A stretch of 64,000 bases of DNA from Anniella stebbinsi. Taxonomy: Eukaryota; Chordata; Lepidosauria; Squamata; Anniellidae. The stretch lies in contig JARDYH010000001.1 in NCBI GenBank assembly GCA_029215795.1, forward strand, positions 231,535,654 to 231,599,653. The letters are read 5' to 3'. Shown here in pieces: positions 1 to 11,689 of this stretch; positions within the stretch are counted from its first letter, which is position 1, and the number at the start of each line of letters is the position of its first letter. The position numbers and the translations under genes are program-made. Under the pieces are notes generated by a model. It ran no database searches. It had not been told where the DNA came from and was given only the letters and a program-made list of their open reading frames with translations.

Positions 1-482
1 GCAATATAAAAGTATAGTTACACTGACCAGTTGAAAAAAAATCTAGCAAGGACTAGGTATAAAATATAAAGAGGAATAGAAAAATTAAAGCAACATAACC
101 CAGTTCTTTCTCTTGGATAATGCACCTCTAACTATCAATACCATTGTAAACTGACTGTATTTAAAACATTTTAGGCTGGAGGAAGCCATGTGAAACGGCA
201 TTTTCTATGGGCAAAACAACAATATAATAATGTCATGTATGTCTGCAAATCGGTTTTCTGTCTGCTACTCATGAACCACTTTGCAGTTACAGCTAAGAAG
301 GAAAGGAAAGGTAACCACTATGTTTGGAGAAGATGCAACCTTTTGCCAGGGAAAACTCCTCAAAAACTTTATAGAGAAATATCAATTCTTTAAGAAGCAA
401 TCAGTGTCTCTGACATATTAGTAGCCATTACAACAATCCTTACCCTATTTGCATGGCTATGAACCAAAAGGCAAAGAATTAT
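1..482. other. MBD5 intron, nothing recognised
   Basis: AT-rich intronic sequence 3' of the large MBD5 exon on the minus strand. No exon, repeat family or regulatory site could be supported. Confidence 0.6.
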
Positions 483-700
483 GCCTTATTTATTTATTTT
501 ATTACATTTGTATACTGCCCCATAGCCGAAGCTCTCTGGACAGTTTACATAAGATTTAAACAATGAAAAACAATATACAAAAATTAAAACAGCAAAAACA
601 TACAATACACACATAATATACACATACATTTACACATACATTCCTTACCTGGAAGCAACGGTCAACAATTAATGTGAATATACAGAGGTGAGCAACAATC
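483..700 (-). mobile_element. L2-like LINE 3' end, minus orientation
   Basis: It begins with the reversed A-rich tail (TTTATTTATTTTATTACATT). Next comes the diagnostic reversed 3' UTR block GCCCCATAGCCGAAGCTCTC, shared with the long LINE ending near 15913. Only the untranslated end is present. The remainder to 1109 is plain intron. Confidence 0.75.
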
Positions 701-1109
701 AACATTCACATTACTCATGCATCTGTACTCCCTCTTTATGACTATACTTATACCATTTGACAGGCATTTTGTTAATATAACAACTTGTTAGCCCATGATC
801 TAAGAGTATTTGGAATCTTCTCCTAACCCAACTGAAAAATACCTAACAACCAGAGAAAAACAGACTCTTATCAGAGTGCAATTTTTTTTTTAGAAGGAAA
901 CTGAATCTATAGCCAAGCTATAGAATCTACTTGCACTGAGAAAATACAATTTTGGCTTAGTGTACTTAAATTGCACATCTGGTGATGTATCAGGTTGCCA
1001 AGAACCTAAGCATAGAAATGTTCATGTTGTTCTCTCTTGAAGAGAGCCAATGAAATATACATTTAAAGACAATGAATACCATAATTCAAAACTTCAGAAG
1101 GAAACATAC

Positions 1110-3245
1110 CTGCTTCAGGACTTGTTTGATTGCAACTGCTCACAATGCTGTTTGGTATCACTGGAGTGGAGGGCACTTGGATTCGTGGCTGAGCTGGGTT
1201 CAGATGTAATGAGTTTCCTAAAGCCAATCCAGACTGACTGAGCACTCCACAATTTCCACTAGCTTGCATGTGATTTATTAAGCCTGCAAGATGGTTGTTT
1301 GGGCCAGGGCTAGTGCCGTGGACAAAGTTAGTGTTTGAATTCTGGCAGTGCATACTTTCCCCTCTTAATGGTAATTCCTGTGCCAGTGAATTCTGAAGAG
1401 TGCCGGAGTTCATATTAGTGTCTGCAAAATGCAGCTGGTTAGCAGAGCAAGGCAAAACAGTATTTGAGCTCCCACAACCAGTAGTACTATTGCTGCTCAT
1501 ATGAGAACTTTGACAGCTCATGGACTGAAGTAACTGGGACATAGATGTAATGGGAAACGAACCTTGGTTCTGCTTTCTTATCAAATCTGGTCCAGATTTA
1601 GGAACCCCAGAACTATCCATCTGAGACTGCCTAAGCAAACTCAACACTGTAGTGGTTGGTGGTTTTCTTTTCCTCAAAGGGTCTTTTTGTTGAGACATCA
1701 GTTTATCTCGTAGTGCTGCTCGACCACTTTGCCCTTCACTTGATGGTAGAAGCATATTGGCAGTAGGAGGAAACATGGTGTTTAAAGTGCTATGTCCATC
1801 ATTGCTGCCACCACTGGCAACAGTTCCAGAATTGCTACTGCTGTTGCTATTGTTACCAGCAAGTTTATTTTGATTTGCTAGCTGTGCTTTGGCTGCTGCT
1901 GAGAGTAAACTACTGGCTGGAAAGGAGGCAGCATTGTGCTGGTTCAAGATCTGATTTAAAGGCATTCCCAGCAAGCCAGGCTGACTTTTCATGGGCCCAC
2001 TTCCAGCAGATGCAGATGAAAAAACTGCATTGCTTGGAGGATTTAATACATTACTCATTCCAGCAATCAATTGATTAGGGATGTCCTTATATTGATGGAG
2101 TCCATCAGTCTTTGTAGAAGGGCTTGATGGCATGGATGGTCTAGGAGACCCTATTGTTGACCTTGGTGATCGAGGGGGAACTTTAATATTACTACAAGAT
2201 GACTGTGGTCCTACAGGAGGCATCATTAAATTTCCATGATCAGATGACGTGGAAGATGAGCGTGATCTTTGGGGCGAAGCCTCAATCCTTCCAATTCCAG
2301 ATCCCATCATATGAACTGGTGATGTTACTGGTGAGGGTGAGAGAGAGGTTGAAGTAGAGTGCTGAACTCTTTGCACATGACTCCCATGATTTGTGTGACC
2401 AGGTTTTACAGTCGGCAAAGGGAGATTACTTGGCAAAGGGACAACAGCTGGAGGCATGCTTACATTCATCACAGGTACCTGAGAGTGGACATTTGAATGA
2501 TAAGTACTTGGATTAATGATAACAGGATTCTGATTCACCGGTTTGCTAGGAATGGGGTCAAGAATGCCAAGCGGATCTTTCTCTGATGTTAATGGCTTTT
2601 TCTGAAGAGCACAAGAAGGTGGTGGTGGTGGAGGAGGACCTTGAGGTGGTTTGTGGTGAAACATTGCTCGTGGCATTTCCATACTAGTTGAAAAATTACA
2701 CATGGTCTTTTTCATTACTGGACTTTTTGTGGTCAAGGTTGGGGAAAGAGGTATATTAGTCCTTCCAGCCATTGCACATGATGACTGCACAGGAGAACCA
2801 TGTAGCATTACTGAAGGTGGGGATAAAGGGGTTCTGTTCATGTGAACAGGACTAGAGTTGGGTGCTCCATGAAAACTGGCATTATTCCTTGTGAAAATAT
2901 CTGGACTTCCAAGTGGGTCTGTCCTAGGAGAAATTGAGCCATCTCCGTATATTTGTGATCCTGATGAAGCTGGACTGGGCATTCCTCCATGGCTGCCACG
3001 GTATGGAGACTTTTGTCCATGTTCATTACTACCCAATCTCTGCCTGGGATAGACAGAATGAAGTTCTTGTTGCTGGCTTGCAGTCATCTCTTGCACATAC
3101 AGCCTACCCATGGCATTTGAGGCCCCCATCATCAACTTGAAAGGAGTTTTACATTCTGGCATCACAGAATTGGAAATTCCTTCATGTGATTTATTCCTCA
3201 TCGATCTTGGAGTTGCTGCTCGTGAAGGTACTATTTGAGTTGCAC
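1110..3245 (-). CDS. MBD5: MBD5 large coding exon (4th coding exon, partial gene)
   Basis: This exon encodes about 711 residues of methyl-CpG-binding domain protein 5, a nuclear chromatin protein. Family knowledge: MBD5/MBD6 associate with the PR-DUB (BAP1-ASXL) deubiquitinase through the MBD rather than binding methylated DNA strongly. The acceptor (AATCAG/GTGCA) is at 3246/3245 and the donor (GCAG/GTATGT) at 1110/1109. The first two bases complete a Ser codon begun in the preceding exon, and the last G starts a split Gly codon. Recognisable stretches are [10 protein letters not shown], a polyproline run ([11 protein letters not shown], plus-strand 2620-2645), [34 protein letters not shown] and [19 protein letters not shown]. 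The protein is Ser/Pro/Asn-rich and mostly disordered. The open frame runs 16 bases past the acceptor to a Met at 3261; that Met is intronic and not a start. The frame also runs past the donor to a stop at 1063. Confidence 0.97.
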
Positions 3246-3949
3246 CTGATTTAGAGTACACAAGAGTTACTAACTTGAAACTAAATGAAATATATTAGAA
3301 CAGACTTAAATTCTTTCCTCTCAACAAAACTGTACCACCTGGGGTCCACCAAATTCCCCACTACCACCAATTTCCCTGCTCCCTGTACTCTCCATGCTCT
3401 ATTTCTACAGTTTGCTCTTTCTCTACCACTGCTAGCAGTAAGGAAAGACCAATGTGTATCAGGATCACTGGTTGTATGTGTGCGCAAGTGTGTGGTTTCT
3501 AGTCCTTGACCCAGCATTACATGTACCCTTGGTTTAAAGGTACCAAATCCTGACCCATTTTGAACTTCTGTCCTTTTCAGCCTGGGATACAGCATTAATC
3601 TCTAGCTCCTGGTTGTACTTGGTTTCAAGCACTATTCCAGGCCAAATGTGATGACGGTAGGACGGCTGTGCATCCACCAAGTTACTAGAAGGTCTGGAAG
3701 GATGTAACTATTTCACCTCTCTCAGTTGCTAGTGACAATGAACATTCAGGGATGTGGGAAGTTAAAATGGACACTTCAAGTCACTCAGTATGCCCCCCAG
3801 TGCAGGTATCAACACAGCAGTGAGTTTCTGGTTATGTGTTGAGACCCTGACAGCTGCTTGAGAATACTGTATGCTGACACTAAGCCTTTTGTGTGCCCGG
3901 AATTTCAGCATTTCACTAACACATGGGCATTTCACATTGGTCTCCCTAT

Positions 3950-3952
<3 letters not shown>
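3246..3952. other. MBD5 intron upstream of the large exon
   Basis: Intronic sequence between the acceptor of the large MBD5 exon and a CA microsatellite. Short ORFs on both strands here have no recognisable homology. No repeat family was recognised. Confidence 0.5.

Positions 3953-3982
<30 letters not shown>
3953..3982 (+). repeat. (AC)n microsatellite
   Basis: Fifteen consecutive AC units, just left of the CpG-rich segment. Confidence 0.97.
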
Positions 3983-3984
<2 letters not shown>

Positions 3985-4440
3985 GCGTGCGCAGGGCTAG
4001 TTCACCTGGTGCACAGACACCAGCTAATACCTTTGAGGCTCTCAGCTCACGCGCCGACATCCAGTCCAAAATAACCGCCAGAGCATTCAAACCCCATCTG
4101 CCTGTATTACAAAAGGACACGACTAAGCCCCGCCTCCTCGCCCCTCCGTGGTGCTCGATCTATTGAGTGGACCTCAGCTGATGATGCCTTAATAGAATCT
4201 CAGGATCTCGGAGAAGGAGGGGTGGGGAAAGAATGTTGATTCGACATTTGGCTGCTACTGTCTGAGCTAGCACTGCCGGAGCCCCAAGAGACTTGCTGGT
4301 TTCCGGTTCCTGCCCGCAAAAACCTCCAGCTCGTTGCTTTGGCTCATTGGCTGCATGCACTTTCTCTTCCTTTGTGCAGGGATTAATTTTCAGATTTCCC
4401 CTCCACCAGCATCACCAAATTCCTTAACCATAAGCATTAG
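3983..4440 (+). promoter_or_regulatory. Possible CpG/GC-box-rich promoter of an antisense nested gene
   Basis: Compared with its AT-rich surroundings, this segment is rich in CpG and carries a GC-box-like CCCCGCCTCC near 4128. Other CpG clusters lie at 3984-3990, 4048-4055 and 4262-4325. It precedes a candidate noncoding exon with a plus-strand donor. No TATA box is obvious, as in CpG promoters. The promoter call is inference from composition and downstream splice signals. Confidence 0.35.
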
Positions 4441-4544
4441 TTTAGCTGGCGGAGGTGGCGGCTTGTAAAAGAGGAATCGCAGGCAAACGCAGAGGGAGGA
4501 AGGGAATCTCTCCCAACACATCTCGCTGCCTGCCTGCTTTTCCA
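4441..4544 (+). other. Candidate noncoding first exon (donor at 4545)
   Basis: A GC-richer stretch (GGCGGAGGTGGCGGCTTG onward) ends in TTTTCCA/GTAAGC, a good donor at 4544/4545. The left boundary is a guess because no transcription start can be seen. A matching strong acceptor lies 620 bases downstream at 5166. Confidence 0.3.
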
Positions 4545-4814
4545 GTAAGCCCCTGGTGTTTCTTATGGCATTTTCTGTTTGTAATTATTTTTTATTTTAA
4601 TTTTTGTCATTTTTAACATGAACCAGAACATTTCTCCCCTTTGCCTTTTGTACAGTGACTCTCTTCATGATAAGATGTTCTTTCCTGAGCCCTGTTATAT
4701 TCCCCACCCACCCTTTTTGAAGCATGTTTGTTTACTATTCTCTATTAGCAGCGTTTGCTAATATTTCTTCCTCTCCAAACACACCCCACCCCACCCCAAT
4801 ACCCTCTATTCCCA

Positions 4815-4834
4815 TGTGTGTGTGTGTGTGTGTG
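4815..4834 (+). repeat. (GT)n microsatellite
   Basis: Uninterrupted GT run inside the candidate intron of the nested antisense gene. Confidence 0.95.
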
Positions 4835-5258
4835 GGTGTGAAGAATTTGCTCCTGTCTTGCTTTGTTTGTGTGAAATTTAGTTTGAAAGCAGATCAGAGA
4901 GCGCAGGAGTGGTTTGTCACTCAGCCAGATCAATTACATTTAGATCCAGAGGGTGGGGGAAGGGGGAGGGTTCAATGGAATTTACTCCCAAGTAAGTGCC
5001 TGTCAGGTAGTTGGCTTGAGAATAGAGTTGGCAGTTCACGCAGCCCCCTATAATGGGGAATTTTCCACACTGAAACCCATTGCTGTTGTTGTGGGTCATG
5101 GCAGATGGCTGCACTCCTTTCTCCACCCCTATCTCATCTTTCCTTTTTCCTCTGGTTCCTCCCCAGTCCAGGACCAAAGATAAAACAGAACGTTACAAGA
5201 AGGCTGTAGAATATTATTCAGAGGCCACGAAGCCACCCCCTACACCAAATTGTGAAGT

Positions 5259-5555
5259 ATGGATCGGTTTGTTATTAAGATAAGGAAAGGAGCAGACAAA
5301 CTGAATTATAATGAATGTGCTGATAGTAGTGCAAATACCTCTGACTCTTCAGTTAAGAACTTACATAAAGTTAATGCTGCCACCAGTTCTACTGTGTACA
5401 ATGAACTGAGTACTGACCAACAACAGAAACAGACTTTGTCTGTTAGTTCACGTCAGTGTAGTTCCTATTCAAAGCCATCAAACATTTCATCGGATGACCC
5501 GGTCTGTGATATTCCAAAAAATAGATTAGAATGCCAGTCCCAAAGTCCTTTATGA
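5259..5555 (+). CDS. Unrecognised 98-codon ORF of a candidate nested gene
   Basis: The ORF begins MDRFVIKIRKGADKL and ends LECQSQSPL. It lies in a putative exon starting at 5167, after a strong acceptor (pyrimidine-rich tract, CCTCCCCAG). The start codon has A at -3 and G at +4, a strong Kozak context. An in-frame TGA six bases upstream argues that this ATG is the true start. The protein is Ser/Thr/Asn-rich with no membrane segment or signal peptide. The opening MDRFVIK and the Ser-rich linker resemble N termini of hAT-derived TTF/ZMYM-type transposase-like proteins; this is a weak impression from family knowledge. No catalytic domain follows, and a SINE fragment begins about 80 bases after the stop, so it may be a truncated remnant. 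It is antisense inside an MBD5 intron. Confidence 0.3.
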   Translation: MDRFVIKIRKGADKLNYNECADSSANTSDSSVKNLHKVNAATSSTVYNELSTDQQQKQTLSVSSRQCSSYSKPSNISSDDPVCDIPKNRLECQSQSPL

Positions 5556-5629
5556 CTGTATATTCAATCAACGTTTACCTTAAAAAATTCCCTGGGGGCA
5601 CCACCTAATGAAATGGGCTGCGCACGCCT

Positions 5630-5800
5630 GTGCACACACACAGACACACACAGCCCCTTATACCTAGGAAGACCACTGGTTCAACTAGCCCAGTACTGTT
5701 GAACATTTACCTGAGATCCTTTTAATTGTGAACACCAGATAGTGAACCTGGGATCTTCTGCATGTAAAGCACGTGCTCTGTTACTGAGCTATGGCTCCAC
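5630..5800 (-). mobile_element. tRNA-Ala-headed SINE fragment, minus orientation
   Basis: The right end reads GAACCTGGGATCTTCTGCAT and then TGAGCTATGGC. In reverse this is a tRNA-like head with box A (TAGCTCAG) and box B. The left part has the family's AACTAGCCCAGTACTGTTGA block. The copy is degenerate and partly deleted, with CA-rich sequence at its left end. Confidence 0.65.
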
Positions 5801-5958
5801 TAGGATATACATTCCTACTTCCAAGAGCTGGGTGGAGATTGACTAGTGGGGTAAATCAGGATGTCTTTGCAAGAATGCAATCCATATTTACATCAACAAA
5901 TACCTTTATAAATTATTGAACTTTCCACATTTCTTGTTATCTGAAAATACACACATCA

Positions 5959-6207
<249 letters not shown>

Positions 6208-6344
6208 TTATGAATACAGTCTTCTTGGTTAATGGTTTAAAACACTTCAGTAGAAACTCAAGTTATAAGTAAGTTTTTCTTGAAAAACAGATTATGGGCT
6301 GTGCACCATATGGGTTGTTTGTTATTAATCATGTTTACAGTAGA

Positions 6345-6435
6345 CCCACTGAAATCAACAGGACTTATGTCAAATTCTCATTGATTTCAATGGAATTACT
6401 CTAAGTATGACTAAATCTGAATCCAATCCTATATG
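6345..6435. repeat. Short palindromic interspersed repeat (AAGTAAG-type)
   Basis: Degenerate inverted repeat around the arms AACAGGACTTATGTCAAATT and GATTTCAATGGAATTACTCT. It ends in AATCCAATCCT, as do copies near 27185, 31310 and 43365. It is a nonautonomous hairpin family; the transposase class is not determined. Confidence 0.5.
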
Positions 6436-6724
6436 ATTGGTATTTCAGAGGAAATCAAGTTTTATAAGATATACTGGGGGTACATTTCCTTTATTTTGGG
6501 CTGCACTTCTTGTGGATGATGATTGAAGACTGACTGCAAGTTTAAACTGTCCATGTGGTGACTTGCTCTTGCTGCCTTACTAAAGGTTTTTGGTCAACTT
6601 CTACCTTGGAGTCATCAACACACCACTCCTTTATCCACCATCTTGTTTTAAAAGCAGTTTTGTGTCAAAATAATGTTTTTTAAACATTGTATTGACTAAG
6701 AAATTAAGCTTTGAAATGCTTTAA

Positions 6725-6862
6725 TTCAGCCTCCCTCAACCTAGTCCCTCCAGATGTGTTGGATTACAAATCTCATCATCCCCACCTAGCGCAGCGATTG
6801 GCTGGCGATAATGGATGTTTTAGTCTGACACATCTGGAAGGCATCAGGTTGGGGAAGGTTTC
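6725..6862. mobile_element. Hairpin MITE (CCAGATGTGTTGGATTACAA type)
   Basis: The left arm CCTCCCTCAACCTAGTCCCT followed by CCAGATGTG mirrors the right arm CACATCTGGAAGG and CAGGTTGGGGAAGG. A second diverged copy is at 55915-56055. It is a widespread amniote MITE type and has no coding capacity. Confidence 0.7.
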
Positions 6863-6941
6863 TCTAATTTTGGTCAAGTTCTTAGCACGGATTAGAAGAT
6901 ATTTGGTTCAATATGTATTAGTTTTCCATTCAGCATATTCA

Positions 6942-7859
<918 letters not shown>

Positions 7860-8446
7860 TTAGCTGCGCCCCTTTGTAAAGAGTTAGAAGACCTAAAAAC
7901 GGTAGTGAACAACCTCTGCAATGCACTGTACATAGGGCTACCTTTGTACCTAGTCCGGAAATTTCAATAAGTTCAAAACATGGCAGCCAGATTGGTCACT
8001 GGTACACCTAGAGGGGACCACATTACACCAACTTTAAAATCACTTCACTAGCTGCCAATTAGTTTCCGGGCAAAGTATAAAGTGTTGGTTATTACCTTTA
8101 AAGCCCTACATGCCTTTGGGTCCAGGTTACCTGCGGGATCGCTTTTCCCATATAATCCACTCCACACATTCAGGTCCTCTGGGAAGAATTTACTCCAGCC
8201 AAAACTAGGCTGACAACTGTTACCCAGAGGATCTTCTCTTCTGCCGCGCCTGCTGGGAGAGATTTGTCAACTTAATAGTCTGTCCGAGTTTAAGAAAGCC
8301 TTCTCTTCCGGCAGGCCTACCCAAATGAATTTTAAGATGCCCGATCGATATTTTAATATTGTATCAGTTTTATATGTTTTTATGCATTTTATGGTATTTT
8401 TGTATTTAATGTTGTTCCCCGCCTTGATCCAGAGGGAGAGGCAGGT

Positions 8447-8452
<6 letters not shown>
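7860..8452 (+). mobile_element. L2-like LINE 3' fragment (pseudogenised RT end)
   Basis: Broken-frame translation reads CNALYIGLPLYLVRKF, VQNMAARLVTGTPRGDHITP, then a tail matching the C-terminal part of L2-like reverse transcriptase ORFs. It matches the fragment at 12775-13225 in subfamily-specific residues (LVRK, VQNMAA). It carries several frameshifts and stops and ends at a compound microsatellite. Confidence 0.8.
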
Positions 8453-8490
<38 letters not shown>

Positions 8491-8531
8491 CACACACACA
8501 CATACACACACACATATATATATACATACAT

Positions 8532-8572
<41 letters not shown>

Positions 8573-8604
8573 TACATTCATTATTATTATTATTATTATT
8601 ATTT
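8449..8604 (+). repeat. Compound microsatellite (GATA)n(CA)n(TA)n(ATT)n
   Basis: Successive runs of GATA (about ten units), CA with TACA interruptions, TA and ATT lie directly at the 3' terminus of the LINE fragment. This suggests expansion of the LINE tail. Confidence 0.97.
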
Positions 8605-9070
8605 TCAAATATTGGCAGATAGTGGTGAAGGTTTATGTGCACAACAGTTCCAATTAAGAGGTTGGGAATGGAATTAAGGAGGCTTTCACATCCTGCAGTG
8701 TGCAGGGGCCCACGGATTTGGTCTGGCCTTAGTAGCCAGCCAACATTTATGGTTGCCACCACCACTCTGGCCCTTCTCTGACATCATGCTGAGCTTCAGA
8801 GTTCCACAAAAGATGTGGTGAGAAGAAGGAGCAGTAGGTGCCACTGCCAATTTGCTTTGCCCATCAAGCAAGCAAGCAAGTGGTAGCATGACGAGAAAAA
8901 GGACAAGGAGCAAGAGTGGCTGGTGACAATGGCAGTGAGAAGGTAGAGTCACTGACGGAGGGGGCGCTGCGATGTTCAGCTGCTGTTGAGATCCTTGTAT
9001 ATAAAAGATTGTAAGTAGTTGTTTATAAAATGCCAAAAGTTCCAGGAAAGAAGTTAAATAGCCTCACAGT
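8605..9070. other. MBD5 intron, nothing recognised
   Basis: No exon or repeat family recognised; a short AAGC tandem lies near 8864-8880. Confidence 0.5.
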
Positions 9071-9072
9071 TA

Positions 9073-9185
9073 TGTTGTAACCGGGTAAGTATAAGGGGGG
9101 AGTTCATGTGTGAGTGCTGATTGGATAATGGCGGGGGAGTGCCTGGATTGGCTGGCTGTGTGAGAGTGGGAGGAGTTAGAGAATA

Positions 9186-9229
<44 letters not shown>

Positions 9230-9800
9230 TTAGCTGACAGGAGCGGGGGGAAGAGTGTGTGTGGAGATTTTAACTGAGAAGAGTCTGACTAGAGTTAGGA
9301 AGGGTCTGCGTGCTTGGTTGTTTTGGTAGAGTTAGTTAGAGAGAATATCTAGAGAGGGATAGAGTGGCAAGAGAACTTTGAGGTCTCTATTTGAAATGTT
9401 TTAAGAGAAATTACTAACTGAAACCATTAAGCATTGTGCCTGTAACCAATACACTGTTGAACTAAAGAAACCATCAAGCTTTTCTTACCTGAACAATCCT
9501 CTTGCTAATAAATTACATTTAATTATATCCAACTGGTGTGATCATTGGAAGTGTACCTGAGGAAGGTACTGGTGGCAGTGGATAGAAGAAGGGGGATTTG
9601 AGGGCTAGGGTGCTGGGCTGTGGAGCTGTGGGGCCTAAAAGAGTAAAGGTGGGACAGGAGCAGCAGCAGTAAGCCTAAACCCTCAAAACACGTCATAAGC
9701 ACAGGGGGGGTTGAAGTAAGCCCTGAGTGCGAGTGGCGTGGACAGCCCTGTTGTGTAGCCCAGTGAGTGTCACGGGCTCAGGCAGGGCGTCACAGGCCCA
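9073..9800 (+). mobile_element. Possible LTR-retroelement remnant (solo LTR-like)
   Basis: Starts near TGTTGTAACCGGGTAAG, contains a TATA-rich run (9190-9228), a GC-richer transcribed-like section, an AATAAA-like CTAATAAATTAC near 9507, and then a GTGGCAGTGG motif that could be a primer-binding site. No gag/pol reading frame and no second LTR were seen. The (TA)n run may be merely a microsatellite. The call rests on layout only. Confidence 0.25.
9190..9228 (+). repeat. (TA)n microsatellite
   Basis: Uninterrupted TA run of about 39 bases. Confidence 0.97.
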
Positions 9801-9924
9801 CTGAGGGTGTCTTTCCTTAGGGCCTTCATTAACTTCAACTAGACTCTAACAAAACAGTTCGGATTCCTCCAATCTGAATCGTCCCCAATAATTACTTAAG
9901 AATGGCGGGGTCCTCTAATTGCAT

Positions 9925-10262
9925 AAATTTATTTATTTATTTATTGTATTTCTATACCACCCCATTGCTGAAGCTCTCTGGGCTGTTTATAAAGATTAAA
10001 AACATTGAACATTAAAAACCCATATACAAAATTTAAAAACCATAAAACGCATAAAAACAGAGTACAAATACATTATCCATTTAAAACAACTATTCTGGGT
10101 CAAAAGAAAAAAAAACGCAACATACACTGTTAAATGCCTGGGAGAAAAGTCTTGACCAGGTGCCGAAAAGATAACAATGTTGGCGCCAGGTGAGCCTCGT
10201 CGGGGAGATCGTTCCATAATTGGGGGGGGGGCACTGAAAAGGCCCTCTCCCTTGTTGCCAAG
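9925..10262 (-). mobile_element. L2-like LINE 3' end, minus orientation
   Basis: It starts with the reversed tail TTTATTTATTTATTTATTG, then ATACCACCCCATTGCTGAAG. In minus-strand translation it gives RERAFSVPPPQLWNDLPDEA and APTLLSFRHLVKTFLPG, the C-terminal end of the L2-like ORF, with a G-run frameshift. Same family as 15417-15913. Confidence 0.88.
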
Positions 10263-10538
10263 TAAATAAATACTTGTAGCTGGGGAAATAGCTTACATTT
10301 TGTATCAATAGAAACTGCTTCTATATTGTAAACGTGGGAGTGTTTAGGTGCCATTTTCATGAGTATGCTGTGTACTTTTTAGGACTGACTGCATGTTTGC
10401 ATGGGTTTTTTACCTTTTTGTCTATTTGGTATTGCCCCTCCCTATTATGTTATTACCTTGGCTTTAAACAAAAACATATACTCCTTGCTTTATAACTAAT
10501 GCTGCAAAACAACTGCAGATCTGTTGTTGCTCTAACAG

Positions 10539-10647
10539 GAAAATTGAAGAACTGCTGGAGAGAAAAGAAGTGTCAGTTGCTGAGATTGAAAACAAAGCTT
10601 TAGTATCTTGGCATGTTAATCAACCAGCTCCTCTGTCCAAATCTTAA
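10539..10647 (+). CDS. Exon-like segment with terminal codons (unrecognised)
   Basis: Preceded by a pyrimidine-containing acceptor (TTGTTGCTCTAACAG). The open frame after one completing base encodes 35 residues beginning KIEELLERKEVSVAEIENKA and ending SKS, then TAA. The residue pattern looks like a helical, charged C-terminal exon and lies outside obvious repeats. No homolog was recognised and no partner exon is proven. It could be the last exon of the plus-strand nested transcript or chance. Confidence 0.2.
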
Positions 10648-11689
10648 GGAAACAAATTACAGATTGCATGCTTGCCCCAGCCCTACAAACACTGGACACA
10701 GAGAAGGTGTGTACATGCATTTGTGCACAAGAGAACAGATCCCAGATTTTTGGTCAGAAAGCTCCAGATCTGTACCATGGTGACTTTGCTGTTTACCAGA
10801 AAGATAGATTGTACCTATTAAAACCAAGACATTAACCCTATTAATAGTTTTAAAAATAGAAACAAAGTACTCAGAGCTAATGGAGTTAAGCAAAGAGAAA
10901 AAAAGAAAGAAATATTTCAAAATATTTTAATTTAAATTGTGTATCTAGTAATGTAATTAAGTGGTGATGTGTTAAGGTATTTTTGAAAGTTGCAAAATCC
11001 AGAGAAATAATTCTAGAATACAAATATAGGGTAAGGTGAATTATTGATATTATCATGCTAACTGACAAAATTTAAGTAGCAGGATTAAGCCATACAATTA
11101 AGACAATATAACAATCCAAAAGCCAGAAAATGTCAAAGTAAGCAATTATTCAAATTGACCTGAGACAGCAACATGAATCAAGGCATACACTTTCTTTTCA
11201 TGTTCTCCTAAAAACATTAAACATTTATTTAGGTTCTTATTTTCACATTTCCATGTGTCACGTGGTGGTTAGGCCGGTGAAACTGATTTGTAAAAACAAC
11301 CTTTTATTATTTCACGGTAGGTAACTCTTCACTTCAGTGAAATTTTTGCCTGTGATACTTTCTCCTTTTAAAAAGTGAGACCTGTGCTCCAAGTGGGATG
11401 CTGTTCCACTTCTTTTCAGATGCATGTAACATAGTCTGGTCCAAACATCCCGCTTCCTTTTTTCTCCAATTTCAGAAACTGAGTTGGACTAATTAATGGG
11501 GTAATTCTTATGCTCTATGGGGGATGGTTTCAGGGGATCTTGGATGGACACCTGGGCAGTATCCAATGCTGCCCAAGGAACTAACTAGCAGTTCCTATAA
11601 CAGGCAACAGGAAGTAGAGGTTCCTGAAATGAGTAGAAATTAGCATTCTTGGTCATCTCCATAATGGAACAGGTCAGTGGAGCTCGCAG
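10648..11689. other. MBD5 intron, nothing recognised
   Basis: AT-rich unclassified intron. The stretch 11590-11710 has weak inverted similarity between CAGTGGAGCT and AGCTCCACTG (imperfect hairpin). Confidence 0.5.

Noticed and set aside
3246..3261. Start codon at 3261 opening the 732-codon MBD5 frame
   Set aside because: The Met lies in the intron; the frame crosses a good acceptor at 3246/3245 and protein similarity begins only after it.
5080..5283. Plus-strand ORF with SRTKDKTERYKKAVEYYSEA in another frame
   Set aside because: It spans the acceptor at 5166 and lacks a start within the exon; more likely 5' UTR of the 5259 ORF. The protein-like wording is noted but not supported.
8267..8765. 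Minus-strand ORFs rich in Ile/Tyr/Cys/Val
   Set aside because: They are translations of the GATA/CA/TA/ATT microsatellite.
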